A stretch of DNA of 64,000 nucleotides from NCBI GenBank assembly GCA_051294375.1, contig CM119271.1, positions 10,279,839-10,343,838 on the forward strand. The letters are read 5' to 3'. Positions 1-8,966 of this stretch are shown here, one piece after another (within the stretch, counting starts at the first letter, position 1; each line of letters begins with the position of its first letter). Origin of the DNA: Paraspadella gotoi (taxonomy: Eukaryota > Chaetognatha). The notes beneath the pieces are model-generated. The model was given only the letters and a program-made list of their open reading frames with translations. It was not told where the DNA came from and did no database searches. The translations under genes and the position numbers were made by a program.

Positions 1-67
1 GTCGTTTGTATAAGAAGGACGCGGTGTAAATTAATTGTCTAATATCTGATACTTTTATTCAGATTTA

Positions 68-825
68 NNNNNNNNNNNNNNNNNNNNNNNNNNNNNNNNN
101 NNNNNNNNNNNNNNNNNNNNNNNNNNNNNNNNNNNNNNNNNNNNNNNNNNNNNNNNNNNNNNNNNNNNNNNNNNNNNNNNNNNNNNNNNNNNNNNNNNNN
201 NNNNNNNNNNNNNNNNNNNNNNNNNNNNNNNNNNNNNNNNNNNNNNNNNNNNNNNNNNNNNNNNNNNNNNNNNNNNNNNNNNNNNNNNNNNNNNNNNNNN
301 NNNNNNNNNNNNNNNNNNNNNNNNNNNNNNNNNNNNNNNNNNNNNNNNNNNNNNNNNNNNNNNNNNNNNNNNNNNNNNNNNNNNNNNNNNNNNNNNNNNN
401 NNNNNNNNNNNNNNNNNNNNNNNNNNNNNNNNNNNNNNNNNNNNNNNNNNNNNNNNNNNNNNNNNNNNNNNNNNNNNNNNNNNNNNNNNNNNNNNNNNNN
501 NNNNNNNNNNNNNNNNNNNNNNNNNNNNNNNNNNNNNNNNNNNNNNNNNNNNNNNNNNNNNNNNNNNNNNNNNNNNNNNNNNNNNNNNNNNNNNNNNNNN
601 NNNNNNNNNNNNNNNNNNNNNNNNNNNNNNNNNNNNNNNNNNNNNNNNNNNNNNNNNNNNNNNNNNNNNNNNNNNNNNNNNNNNNNNNNNNNNNNNNNNN
701 NNNNNNNNNNNNNNNNNNNNNNNNNNNNNNNNNNNNNNNNNNNNNNNNNNNNNNNNNNNNNNNNNNNNNNNNNNNNNNNNNNNNNNNNNNNNNNNNNNNN
801 NNNNNNNNNNNNNNNNNNNNNNNNN
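68..825. other. Assembly gap (758 N)
   Basis: Run of N. Further minus-strand exons of the calcium-channel gene, downstream of domain I S3, may lie here or beyond the window. Confidence 0.99.
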
Positions 826-847
826 ATTTTTATAGTTAAATTTTCAT

Positions 848-1117
848 CTGTTGATATTCATTCATTTTTCAAATTCATTCATTCATTCAAACGAAGATAT
901 TCATTCATTTTTCAATTTATTCATTCATTCAAACGAAGATATTCATTCATTTTTTCAATTCATTCATTCATTCATTCAAACGAAGATATTCATTCATTTT
1001 TTCAATTTATTCATTCCTTCAAACGAAGATATACATTCATTTTTCGATTCATTCGTTCATTCAAACGAAGATATTCATTCATTTTTTCAATTCATTCAAT
1101 CATTCAAACGAAGTCCG
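848..1117. repeat. About 43-bp minisatellite, six copies
   Basis: The phrase AAACGAAGATATTCATTC recurs with its ACG near 891, 933, 980, 1023, 1065 and 1108, so the period is 42-47 bp. ATTCATTC sub-repeats fill the rest. On the minus strand it lies in the intron just after the donor of the calcium-channel S2-S3 exon. The plus-strand open frame through it is only translated repeat. Confidence 0.9.
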
Positions 1118-1130
1118 TCTCGCGACTCAC

Positions 1131-1273
1131 GAGGCCATGACGATGAAACAGTCGAGCCGGTTCCACGTGTCCGAGAGGTAAGTGTTCTTCCCGGTAAATC
1201 CCATAGCGACGATTTTGATTAACATTTCAATGAGGAAGAAAAGGGAGATCAAATGGTCCAACATTTCTAACAC
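1131..1273 (-). CDS. cav3: T-type calcium channel alpha-1 exon, domain I S2-S3
   Basis: This internal exon encodes 47 codons plus two bases of a voltage-gated calcium channel alpha-1 subunit. Read on the minus strand it starts VLEMLDHLISLFFLIEMLIK (S2) and continues through KIVAMG and TYLSDTWNRLDCFIVMAS (S2-S3 linker and S3). The DTWNRLDxFIV signature and the spacing after the S2 segment are typical of domain I of Cav3 channels; Cav1/Cav2 usually read GWNLLDF there, and Nav channels DPWNWLDF. The 5' end is a good acceptor (pyrimidines then TTCAG, base 1274 the last intronic base). The 3' end is a perfect GTGAGT donor after GCCTC, leaving phase 2. Its first codon is in phase 0 with the preceding S1 exon. 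The protein is a plasma-membrane, low-voltage-activated Ca2+ channel. Family recognition is from memory of Cav3 sequences; no alignment was run. Confidence 0.92.
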
Positions 1274-1938
1274 CTGAACGGATAGAGAAAGGGGATAGAA
1301 AAGGGGGGATAGAATGAAAGACAGAATTTATGCAAATGAGTTCCGAGGCGAGAAAGGTAAAGTTGAAGTTCTTTTATCCGAGAGTGCCCCGTTTCTGTTT
1401 CGTTTATCTGAGAATTTCATTTTAATCTTAATATTTAATATGATATTAAATATCAAATATTTATAATAATAATAAATATATATAATAATAGTAATTTTAA
1501 TTCTAGAATAAAAATCATTGTTTACATATTTAATAAATTCTTTATAATAATAATAGTAATAATATATAATATAATATATAACCTTATCTTTAACCTTAAC
1601 CCTAAACCATTATCGATTTTTCTTAATTTTTAACCCTAACCTCTTACCCTAAACACTCATCCCTAACCAAAATCCCTAATCTATAACCTCTAACCTAATC
1701 TTTAACTAAAATAAAATTAACTCTAACTCCTCATTTAAGATGAAATGGGGCATTCTGGGAAAATAAAGCCAAAAAGAGGGAGGGGTTGGGGGAAAAAGTT
1801 GTAAGAGCAAACAATTAGATCGAGGACAAATGGGAAAGGAGGAGAAACGATTAAAAAAGGAACAGCCCTCCTCCTCCTCCTCCTCCTCCTCCTCCTCCTT
1901 TTTTACATCGACAAAGAAAAACATTGCGTCTCGGTTAC
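1274..1938 (-). other. Intron between calcium-channel exons S1 and S2-S3
   Basis: This 665-bp intron runs from GTAACC (after CAG at 1939) to TTCAG (before 1273) on the minus strand. It is A+T-rich, holds degenerate CCCTAA-like repeats around 1577-1700 and a (CCT)n run at 1866-1899. The splice phase (0) joins the two exons without a frame break. Confidence 0.85.
1577..1700. repeat. Degenerate telomere-like CCCTAA/CCTAAC repeat
   Basis: About a dozen imperfect CCCTAA, CCTAAC or CCCTAAAC words occur in 120 bases on the plus strand, interrupted by T-rich spacers. The repeats are too degenerate to be a telomere; they look like an old interstitial telomeric tract. It sits inside the channel intron. 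Confidence 0.6.
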
Positions 1939-2041
1939 CTGGCAACGCGTTTGTAAACATTCTTCGTCGACGCAGGGAGTGTAGCTGCCCAGCGTGACGC
2001 AGTTCAACAGAATTACGGACATTGAAATCCGCTCGAACCAC
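1939..2041 (-). CDS. cav3: T-type calcium channel alpha-1 exon, domain I S1
   Basis: This 103-bp exon completes a codon with its first G, then encodes [18 protein letters not shown] followed by a Cys-rich, acidic extracellular loop ending in TRCQ. This matches the first transmembrane segment of Cav3 domain I, where the family reads [21 protein letters not shown] and has several cysteines in the S1-S2 loop; here there are three (positions 23, 28 and 33 of the exon). The donor CAG|GTAACC joins in phase 0 to the S2-S3 exon. The expected Pro before WFE would be split by the upstream intron as CC|G, fitting phase 2. No AG lies upstream before an in-frame stop, so the acceptor is not of GT-AG type; see the adjoining U12 entry. 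The N-terminal exon was not found. Confidence 0.92.
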
Positions 2042-2081
2042 GTGGAGAGGACGAGGAAGGAACGAAGACGAGGTTAAGGAA
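2042..2081 (-). promoter_or_regulatory. Candidate U12-type (AT-AC) intron 3' end
   Basis: On the minus strand the 40 bases before the S1 exon read TTCCTTAAC (2081-2073), the consensus U12 branch-point word, then an unbroken pyrimidine-rich stretch ending in CTCCAC|G. There is no AG. Voltage-gated sodium and calcium channel alpha-subunit genes are classic hosts of U12 AT-AC introns. The branch-to-acceptor distance of about 32 nt is longer than the usual 10-20. The matching ATATCCTT donor after a CC-ending exon was not found in the window. Confidence 0.55.
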
Positions 2082-2114
2082 AACTCGATGCTCTTTTTTT
2101 TTTAATTAGGTTCA

Positions 2115-2177
2115 TTTTCCAAGATGGCGGCGTCCAGGCATGCATTCGATTCGCACGTTATTTCATCAGCATCATAG
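2115..2177 (+). promoter_or_regulatory. YY1-like CAAGATGGCGGC with a short ATG frame
   Basis: CAAGATGGCGGC (2120-2131) matches the YY1/start-codon motif. The ATG at 2124 opens only 17 codons before TAG at 2177. It could be the first exon or upstream frame of a plus-strand gene, or chance. It lies 80 bp from the calcium-channel S1 exon on the opposite strand. Confidence 0.25.
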
Positions 2178-2360
2178 AAAATTTGATATATCATTCACCA
2201 ACACATCACAATCACACGATAGTTTCATCACTTTATCACAGTCGATATAATTTAATCACAACCGTCTCCTTTTTCACGATAATTATCTTTTCTTCACATT
2301 CAATGTCACTTTTCAAAAATCAAAGGGAAAAAAACNNNNNNNNNNNNNNNNNNNNNNNNN

Positions 2361-2830
2361 GAAACCTATAGATTAAATCGAAAGAATAGATAATGTCCTA
2401 ACTAATCCGAATCTCTCTCTCACAGATCTATCATCGATCTCTCATACTGCACAAGATCTCATAGATAAATAGAAAGTCTCTACAGTACAATCATACAATA
2501 GTATACACACATCCATATTAAGATACAGAAGCAAGATAATAATAGACAAGAAACAGGATAAACAGTACAGATTACGTGATCAGTGACAGAGATGATATAA
2601 ATATGAGTAGTATAACTACTTCAAGAACTCGAATAATAGAATAATACAAGAAATACTATGATTAAATAACATCTACTTCTCCCTCCCTTTAAATCCGACA
2701 CAGCTACTACAGAAACATGAATAATTCAGTCCTGATCTTCAGTTTTTGAGTTTATTATAAAACACAAAATCGTCACAATCTTTTTCGACTTTTGAAGTTT
2801 TTTCGCATTTAATTAAAGGGAGGGTTTTTT
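2361..2830. other. Unassigned A+T-rich sequence
   Basis: No long frame, repeat or motif is supported here. On the minus strand it would be intronic to the calcium-channel gene if that gene continues upstream. Confidence 0.5.
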
Positions 2831-2909
2831 TTATTTGAAGTGGAAATTGTCATTCAAATTCGCGAATTTATTTCGCAAAGAAATTCTTTCCCGTTTTATG
2901 TGTTTCTTT

Positions 2910-2914
<5 letters not shown>

Positions 2915-2944
<30 letters not shown>

Positions 2945-2978
2945 AGAAGAGAGAGAGAGAGAGAGAGAGAGAAGAGAG

Positions 2979-3016
<38 letters not shown>

Positions 3017-3027
3017 AGAAGAGAAAG
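2915..3027. repeat. (CT)n meeting (GA)n, inverted microsatellite
   Basis: About 28 bases of CT are followed directly, after TTGA, by about 85 bases of GA. The two halves are complementary and can fold into a hairpin. Confidence 0.9.
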
Positions 3028-4019
3028 AAACAATAAGTTTTCCCCCCTCCCGTCGTTTCGGAGGGTGTCGCCCAGAAAGTGATCGACGTTTCTCTTGCCT
3101 CTCTTCTCTCTCCTCTTCTACCCTCGCTCCTCTTCTCTCCTCCTTCTTCCTTTCTTTGAGAGGCGGGGCGTCGGGGGTGAGTCTTTGACCGACGATGGGT
3201 AAGTTTTTGAGAGGGTAGTGAGTTTTAATTGGATCGAGAAGGTGAGGGTTTGAGGTGGCGAGGATTAAATTAAGGGGCCGAATCAAGAATTAACGGGGGA
3301 CCCTGATATCGCAAAGATTTGATTGAGTGACGAGGAAAGAAAAAACAAATTATTCAAAAAGTATTGGTTATTAAAATGAAAATGAAATAAATGAGTACAA
3401 AAAACAAAATCAGGAATTATATAATTATATATACAACATAACATCTATTATTAATATGAAATATCCTAAAATCCTAATAATTATATAATATTAAATGTAC
3501 GGTACGGCGTAACAAAATTATCAGAAAATTTCTCTTTGCCAAAAAATTACCAGTGGAATACTTCGTCCCGTTTCTCTAGAGCTCGTCCCCCCTTAAAATC
3601 CACGCAAGGAAATGTCCAGATTTTCCAGACGGAGAAATTAAAAAAAAGGGTCACAATTTATTCGGACGACGGAGAAGGAAAAAGGACAGGAGAATAAGGA
3701 AAAAGGAAAGGAAAAAAATGGGCCAGAGTTTCGGAAGATTAAATTGGGTCATCCTCTTGAGTTCCGAGTCTTTGGCCAATGAATAGATACGGGCGGGCCG
3801 ACTGGACGAATTAAAAAAAAGTTATCTTTAATGTATTAATTTATACTTATTATTAATTAAATGATATTTAAAACGAACTAGGTACCCCCTATGGTGAGAC
3901 ATACTTCAAGCGAAACACTAGCTTTCGTAGCAACTGGAAACGACGTGTAAAACTTCTTTTTCCTGTTTCAAGTCTTCGCATCTACAGTGGTCCCTTTCAT
4001 CTCTCGCTCTAATCAGTTT

Positions 4020-4270
4020 TCCGATCATCGATGAACCACGAACTACGACGAACGTCAACGAACGAACTACGACGAAACAACGACAACGAGACTGACGAGG
4101 AATGACAAATACATCGAAGAACATGACGAACTCAAAGAACTATGACGAACTTCGACGAACATGACGAAAACCATAAACGACACTACGAACGACGAACTAG
4201 TGACGAACTTAGACGACAACTACGAACGGAACTACGACGACTACGACGGACTACGGATGGACGAACTACG
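4020..4270. repeat. Degenerate ACGACGAACT minisatellite
   Basis: Tandem words such as GACGAACTACGACGAA recur for about 250 bases with many variants. The second copy is at 9765-9924 and runs into a gap. Confidence 0.8.
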
Positions 4271-4509
4271 ACGAAAATAAAAGACCTGATCGAATTCGAT
4301 TCTTTTTCGCCGTTCGATAGTTTTTCGTCGATGAACCTCAACGTTCGCCTTTGAACTTTCGTCAACCAGCGAAACCCTTCACGTTTCTCTCTCTCGTCTC
4401 TCCAGTCCTCGTCTCTCTCTCCTCTTCTCTCTCTCTCTTCTCTCCTTCTCTCTCCTCTCTCTCTCTCTCTCTTTCCAATCAACACACCCCGCCGTCCCAT
4501 TAAAAGAGA

Positions 4510-5090
4510 CCCCCTCCTGGGCCGTCTTGGACGCTTGCAATCCCGGACCCTACTGCGTCACCCGCAGCGAACCCGTCCAACGCGCCCTCTTTCCCTCTCG
4601 CCCACTTTTGTATTTCCCTTTTCCTGTTTTCCCCTTTTCTGTCCCCGCTTTTTTCCTTTGGTCCCGCGCATCGGCATTAGGTACCTGGACTCGATCCCCG
4701 ATGGGTTAATATATCCCGAAGGACGGGGGGGACGAAACCGCCATTGGGGACATGAAAAACCCTCAAGCTGTTCCAAGCCCAGGAACCCGGTTCAGCCGCT
4801 AGAGGGGTTTCAAGAAGTTGCGGATACACCGCAGCCTACTTAGTCGCCATATCCACACCATTACCCCCCCACGCACTTCGCCGCCCACATCGGCACAGCA
4901 CCCCTTTTCATCCATTCCAACTCCCTCCCCTGCCCGCGCCCTTCAGGGGTCGCCCCACAGGGTCCAACCCACCATCTTATCGTGGTCGGGCTTTTCTCCC
5001 TAGAGCCATCGCCGTCGTCGGGAGTCATTCTCTTCCAACGAGTTTCGCCCCGCAGTGTCCACCACCGCTCCTCCTTTCCCTTAGCTTTCC
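4510..5090. other. GC-rich unique segment inside the duplication
   Basis: About 580 bases of GC-rich, non-repetitive DNA, partly repeated at 10196-10690. I do not recognise a protein in any frame. Indels between the copies would destroy a frame if one existed. It may be a promoter or untranslated exon. Confidence 0.4.
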
Positions 5091-5115
5091 TTTTTTTTAA
5101 TTCTTTTTTCTTTTC

Positions 5116-5146
<31 letters not shown>

Positions 5147-6086
5147 TTACTTTTTTCTCTCCTCTATTTATTCTTCTCTTCTCTTCCTTCTCTTCTCTTA
5201 CTCTTCTCTTTTTTTCTCTTCTCTTTTCTTCTCTCTCTTCTCTTATCTTCCTCTCTTCTCTTCGTCTTCTCTCTCTCTCTTCTTTTCTTTTAAAGTTTTT
5301 TTTTTTTTTCTTTTCTCCTCCTTCTCTTCTCTTCCTCCTTCTTCTCCCGCCCTTCTCTTCTCTTCTCTTCTTTCTTTTAAGTTTTTTCATTTTTATTACT
5401 TTTTATTTTATACTTTCTTTTTTTAATACTTTTCTTTTTCTTCCCCTCCTCTTTTCTTTTTTCTTTTTTTTCTTTTGAATTCTTTTTGGTTTTCTCTCCT
5501 CATTCGACAACCTCCCCCCTCTGCCAAGCCTCAGTTTTATCATTATATTTTCCCCGCCCCGGCCGAAAGTCAATCTCAAAAACTCATTAAATTCCCCCGT
5601 TTGGATGTCTCTCGATGTCTCTTCATTCGAAACTAAGTTATAATCCTTTCTCCTCACTGAAGGAAACTCTCTCTTTCTTTCTCCTCCTTCACTTCCCAAT
5701 TTTCTTTCCATCTCCTTAAATCTTCTCTTTTTCATATTCCCTTTTCCCTCCGAATTCCTCATTTCCTCTGCCTCCTTTTCCTCTATTCTACATAATCCTT
5801 TACCTCCTCCCCATTCCCTGCCTCTTTTCAGTCTTCAATAAACTTTTTCTTCCCTTCCCTTTTTTCTTCTTTCAACAATCTTCTCTTCTTCCTTTCTTGT
5901 CTCTACTTCCTTCCTCCTTTCTCTCTCCTCGCCTGTACTTCTCTTCCTTTCTTTCCTCCACCTCTCCTACCTTCCTTCCCTCTCTTTTGTTTTCCTCTTC
6001 CTTCCTCTTTCCCCTCTTCCTTCCTCTCTCTCCCTTTTTCCTTCCTCCCTTACATTCTTTCCCTCTCCCTTCCCCCTTCCCTCTCC
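5091..6086. repeat. Polypyrimidine tract, about 1 kb
   Basis: Almost only T and C on the plus strand, rich in TCTTCTCTT and TTCC words. Frames here encode only K/R/E or S/L/F runs and are not genes. Confidence 0.85.
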
Positions 6087-6235
6087 NNNNNNNNNNNNNN
6101 NNNNNNNNNNNTCTTTCAATTTGTTTTTTCCGTATATATTTCCCCATCACGTCTACAACTAATTGATTTTTATTAAAAGTAACGATGTTAAACAAAGAAA
6201 TATGCGACAATAACTCTGATATTCATCCGCTAAAA

Positions 6236-6460
6236 TAACAAGTTTGAGCAAACAATGTCGGATCTGCCCACGATAATTATCGGTAATTAATTAATTAATT
6301 ATTAATTAATTAATTATTATTTATTATAATTAATTAATAATTAATAAATAATAATTAATTAATAATTAATCAATTAAATTTATTTAATTAATTAGGCAAT
6401 AAATTAATTAGGCAATTCATTAATTAATTTGATCTGCTGATAAGCAGATCCGACTAAAAA
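6236..6460. repeat. A+T palindromic element bounded by GTCGGATCTGC
   Basis: GTCGGATCTGC (6259-6269) and its complement GCAGATCCGAC (6444-6454) bracket a core of TTAATTAA words that can fold on itself. A related copy lies at 36530-36710. Similarity continues a few bases outside the GTCGG word (TTGAGCAA...CAAT), so that word may not be the true end. Confidence 0.6.
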
Positions 6461-6614
6461 GACATAAAAATATATTTAAACAGATAAACAAAAATATTTT
6501 TAAAAGACTGACAAACGATCGATTTTTTTAAAAAAAAGTCCCTGGATCATCAATCTTTTGTTTCTTAAATTTAGAGTCGCTTTTAAAAAGGTTTTTTTAC
6601 TACCTTTCTCCTTT

Positions 6615-6618
<4 letters not shown>

Positions 6619-6656
<38 letters not shown>
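6619..6656. repeat. (CT)n microsatellite
   Basis: Nineteen uninterrupted CT units. Confidence 0.95.
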
Positions 6657-6658
<2 letters not shown>

Positions 6659-6659
6659 G

Positions 6660-7260
6660 CCGGCCATTTACATTTTTTTCAACTTTATAGTCGCTTCTCA
6701 ACGAGACTCTATAAGACGCTCTACTGAGAATTATGTTATTTGAACTAAGCTTAGAAAATGAAAAGTGTTACATAAATGGGTTTCATCGTCTGAATCATAC
6801 GTTTTCGTCCCTCGAATGAGAAAGAAGGAAATAGGAAGAGGAAAAGGAGGAAGAGGATCAGCAGCCGCAGGAAAATCATCATCAGCAGGAAAATCAGCAG
6901 CAGGAATAATAGAAAGAAAGTATAAGCTGATTTTACTACGAAATCGTCATTCCTTCCTTTTTTCTTTTTCCTCTTTCCTTTTATTTCCTTTTTCCAAAAA
7001 CTACGCTTTCCTCTTTTCAATTTTTTTTTTCTCCCGTACACAAAGAGCGAGCAGCGAAGGAAACTTATTTTTGACGATGGGGAAAACTGGATTTTTCCCC
7101 TCGAGGGACGACGCTCCGCAGTCGGCACGGCCCGCTGCGCGGTCGGCGCTGCGCACTCCGTCACTTTGCAGTTCGAATCGAAAGTAGCTCGCTGATGAAA
7201 ATCGCTTTCCTTTTTTTTTTTCTTCTTCCAGCCCATCACACGCGCCGGTCGACCACAACT
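6660..7260. other. Unassigned, partly GC-rich
   Basis: Contains a short purine-rich frame with Gly/Lys/Ser residues (6765-6930) and a CpG-rich patch (7080-7190). No product is recognised. The CpG patch adjoins the CCAAT cluster and may be promoter or 5' untranslated sequence. Confidence 0.3.
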
Positions 7261-7540
7261 CTCCCAGCCAATCAATTTTCAACTAGATTTAAATCTGAGA
7301 TTCAAGTTCACAATTTTCAACTTTTGAGGAATCAATGAGGCCAATCGACCAATCACGAACGATCATTCCGATGACAAAGGAAGCCCCGCCTCTCCCATTA
7401 TCTTTCCATTTACAAAAATAAAACAAATCCACCAACCACAAACTAAGTTACCCATCATTCTCTCTCTCTCATTGGTCCTTTTTCTTCATCTTCTGATAGC
7501 CAATGAAAATTTTTTTTTCTCTCTCCGGATTGGCTCATAA
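7261..7540. promoter_or_regulatory. CCAAT-box cluster
   Basis: Six CCAAT/ATTGG boxes occur in about 270 bases: CCAATCA (7268), CCAATCG and CCAATCAC (7341-7354), ATTGGTC (7471), CCAATGA (7501) and ATTGGC (7529). Such spacing is typical of NF-Y-bound animal promoters. No associated gene can be named. Confidence 0.4.
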
Positions 7541-7570
7541 AAAAAAATTCCCCTCTCTCTCAAGTGACGG

Positions 7571-7659
7571 TCTTTTCTTTTCTTTTCTTTTCTTTTCTTT
7601 TCTTTTCTTTTCTTTTCTTTTCTTTTCTTTTCTTTTCTTTTCTTTTCTTTTCTTTTTTT
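7571..7659. repeat. (TTTTC)n microsatellite
   Basis: About 17 perfect pentamer units. Confidence 0.95.
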
Positions 7660-7901
7660 GGCGCGCAAGAGCAATCTCCTTTTCCCTTTTCTTCTATTAT
7701 TGAGTGTTTTTTACCCCATTTTTAGAATCGACGATCTGAGGACTAAATGAATTACTTTGTCTGTGTCTCTGTCCGTTTCTTTTGATTGTCTGTCTGTCCG
7801 TCCGTGTGTCTGTCCTCTCCGCCATTTGAGCAGATCAAGTTCCAAATTTGGGTCGCCAGTAAAATATTTAAGTGCCGCGTGGATCATTGGGTCAGTTTGC
7901 A

Positions 7902-7943
7902 TCTCTCTCTCTCTCTCTTCTTTCAAATTATCAGCGAGAGAGA

Positions 7944-7999
<56 letters not shown>
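7902..7999. repeat. (CT)n followed by (GA)n
   Basis: A short CT run, 16 bases of other sequence, then about 65 bases of GA. Again the two halves are complementary. Confidence 0.9.
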
Positions 8000-8000
<1 letters not shown>

Positions 8001-8280
8001 CAAAGGGATAAAAAAAAATTTTAAAGAAGGTAAAGAGAGAAAGATTTGTCAAAGAAAGGTGAGCGCATCGTCGTGAGAAGGAAATTGGCCAAGAAAGGAA
8101 CTTAGAAAAGTGAAAGAGAGAGAGAGAGAGAGAGACAGAGAGAGAAAACTGTATTCGATTTTACTGGTTGCTGCTGATAAAAAGTCTCAGTGCTGCGCTA
8201 CTTTGCACGCGAGGAAAACCCAAGAGGAAAACAAGAAGAGAGGAAAGGAGAGAGAGGGAGGGAGGGAGGAAAGGAGAGAG

Positions 8281-8529
8281 NNNNNNNNNNNNNNNNNNNN
8301 NNNNNNNNNNNNNNNNNNNNNNNNNNNNNNNNNNNNNNNNNNNNNNNNNNNNNNNNNNNNNNNNNNNNNNNNNNNNNNNNNNNNNNNNNNNNNNNNNNNN
8401 NNNNNNNNNNNNNNNNNNNNNNNNNNNNNNNNNNNNNNNNNNNNNNNNNNNNNNNNNNNNNNNNNNNNNNNNNNNNNNNNNNNNNNNNNNNNNNNNNNNN
8501 NNNNNNNNNNNNNNNNNNNNNNNNNNNNN
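8281..8529. other. Assembly gap
   Basis: Run of N within GA-rich sequence. Confidence 0.99.
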
Positions 8530-8669
8530 AAGAAAAATTGTAGGATAGGGAGAAAAAAAGATGGCAGAGAGAAAGAGCAAGATGAGAGAGGGAGAAAGGA
8601 AGAAACAAAGAGAGAGAGTTTAAGCGACTACAAGAGGCTAAAAGAGAGAGAGTGGAGAGCGAGAGAGAG

Positions 8670-8966
8670 NNNNNNNNNNNNNNNNNNNNNNNNNNNNNNN
8701 NNNNNNNNNNNNNNNNNNNNNNNNNNNNNNNNNNNNNNNNNNNNNNNNNNNNNNNNNNNNNNNNNNNNNNNNNNNNNNNNNNNNNNNNNNNNNNNNNNNN
8801 NNNNNNNNNNNNNNNNNNNNNNNNNNNNNNNNNNNNNNNNNNNNNNNNNNNNNNNNNNNNNNNNNNNNNNNNNNNNNNNNNNNNNNNNNNNNNNNNNNNN
8901 NNNNNNNNNNNNNNNNNNNNNNNNNNNNNNNNNNNNNNNNNNNNNNNNNNNNNNNNNNNNNNNNNN
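8670..8966. other. Assembly gap
   Basis: Run of N. The duplicated segment copy 2 starts at the first base after it. Confidence 0.99.

Larger units (their letters stand above)
3190..6086. repeat. 2.9-kb duplicated segment, copy 1
   Basis: The segment starts at a CGATGGGTAAG phrase and ends at a 25-N gap. It matches 8967-11640 in the same orientation in all its parts: an A+T-rich 0.6 kb, a GACGAA-type repeat (4020-4270), a GC-rich unique part (4510-5090) and a 1-kb polypyrimidine tract (5091-6086). The copies differ chiefly by one- and two-base indels. No convincing coding frame was found; the frames in the GC-rich part break at different places in the two copies. Confidence 0.85.

Noticed and set aside
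851-1222. Plus-strand frame of FIHSNEDIHSF repeats
   Set aside because: It is translated minisatellite; its 3' part is antisense to the Cav3 S2-S3 exon.
1934-1946. RFX X-box GTTACCTGGCAAC
   Set aside because: It is formed by the exon end and the CAG|GTAAC splice donor of the S1 exon, so the match is explained without a binding site.
6765-6930. Histone-H2A-like start (GRGKGGRG) in a plus frame
   Set aside because: Only eight residues match; the rest of the frame lacks the histone fold sequence and lies in purine-rich DNA.
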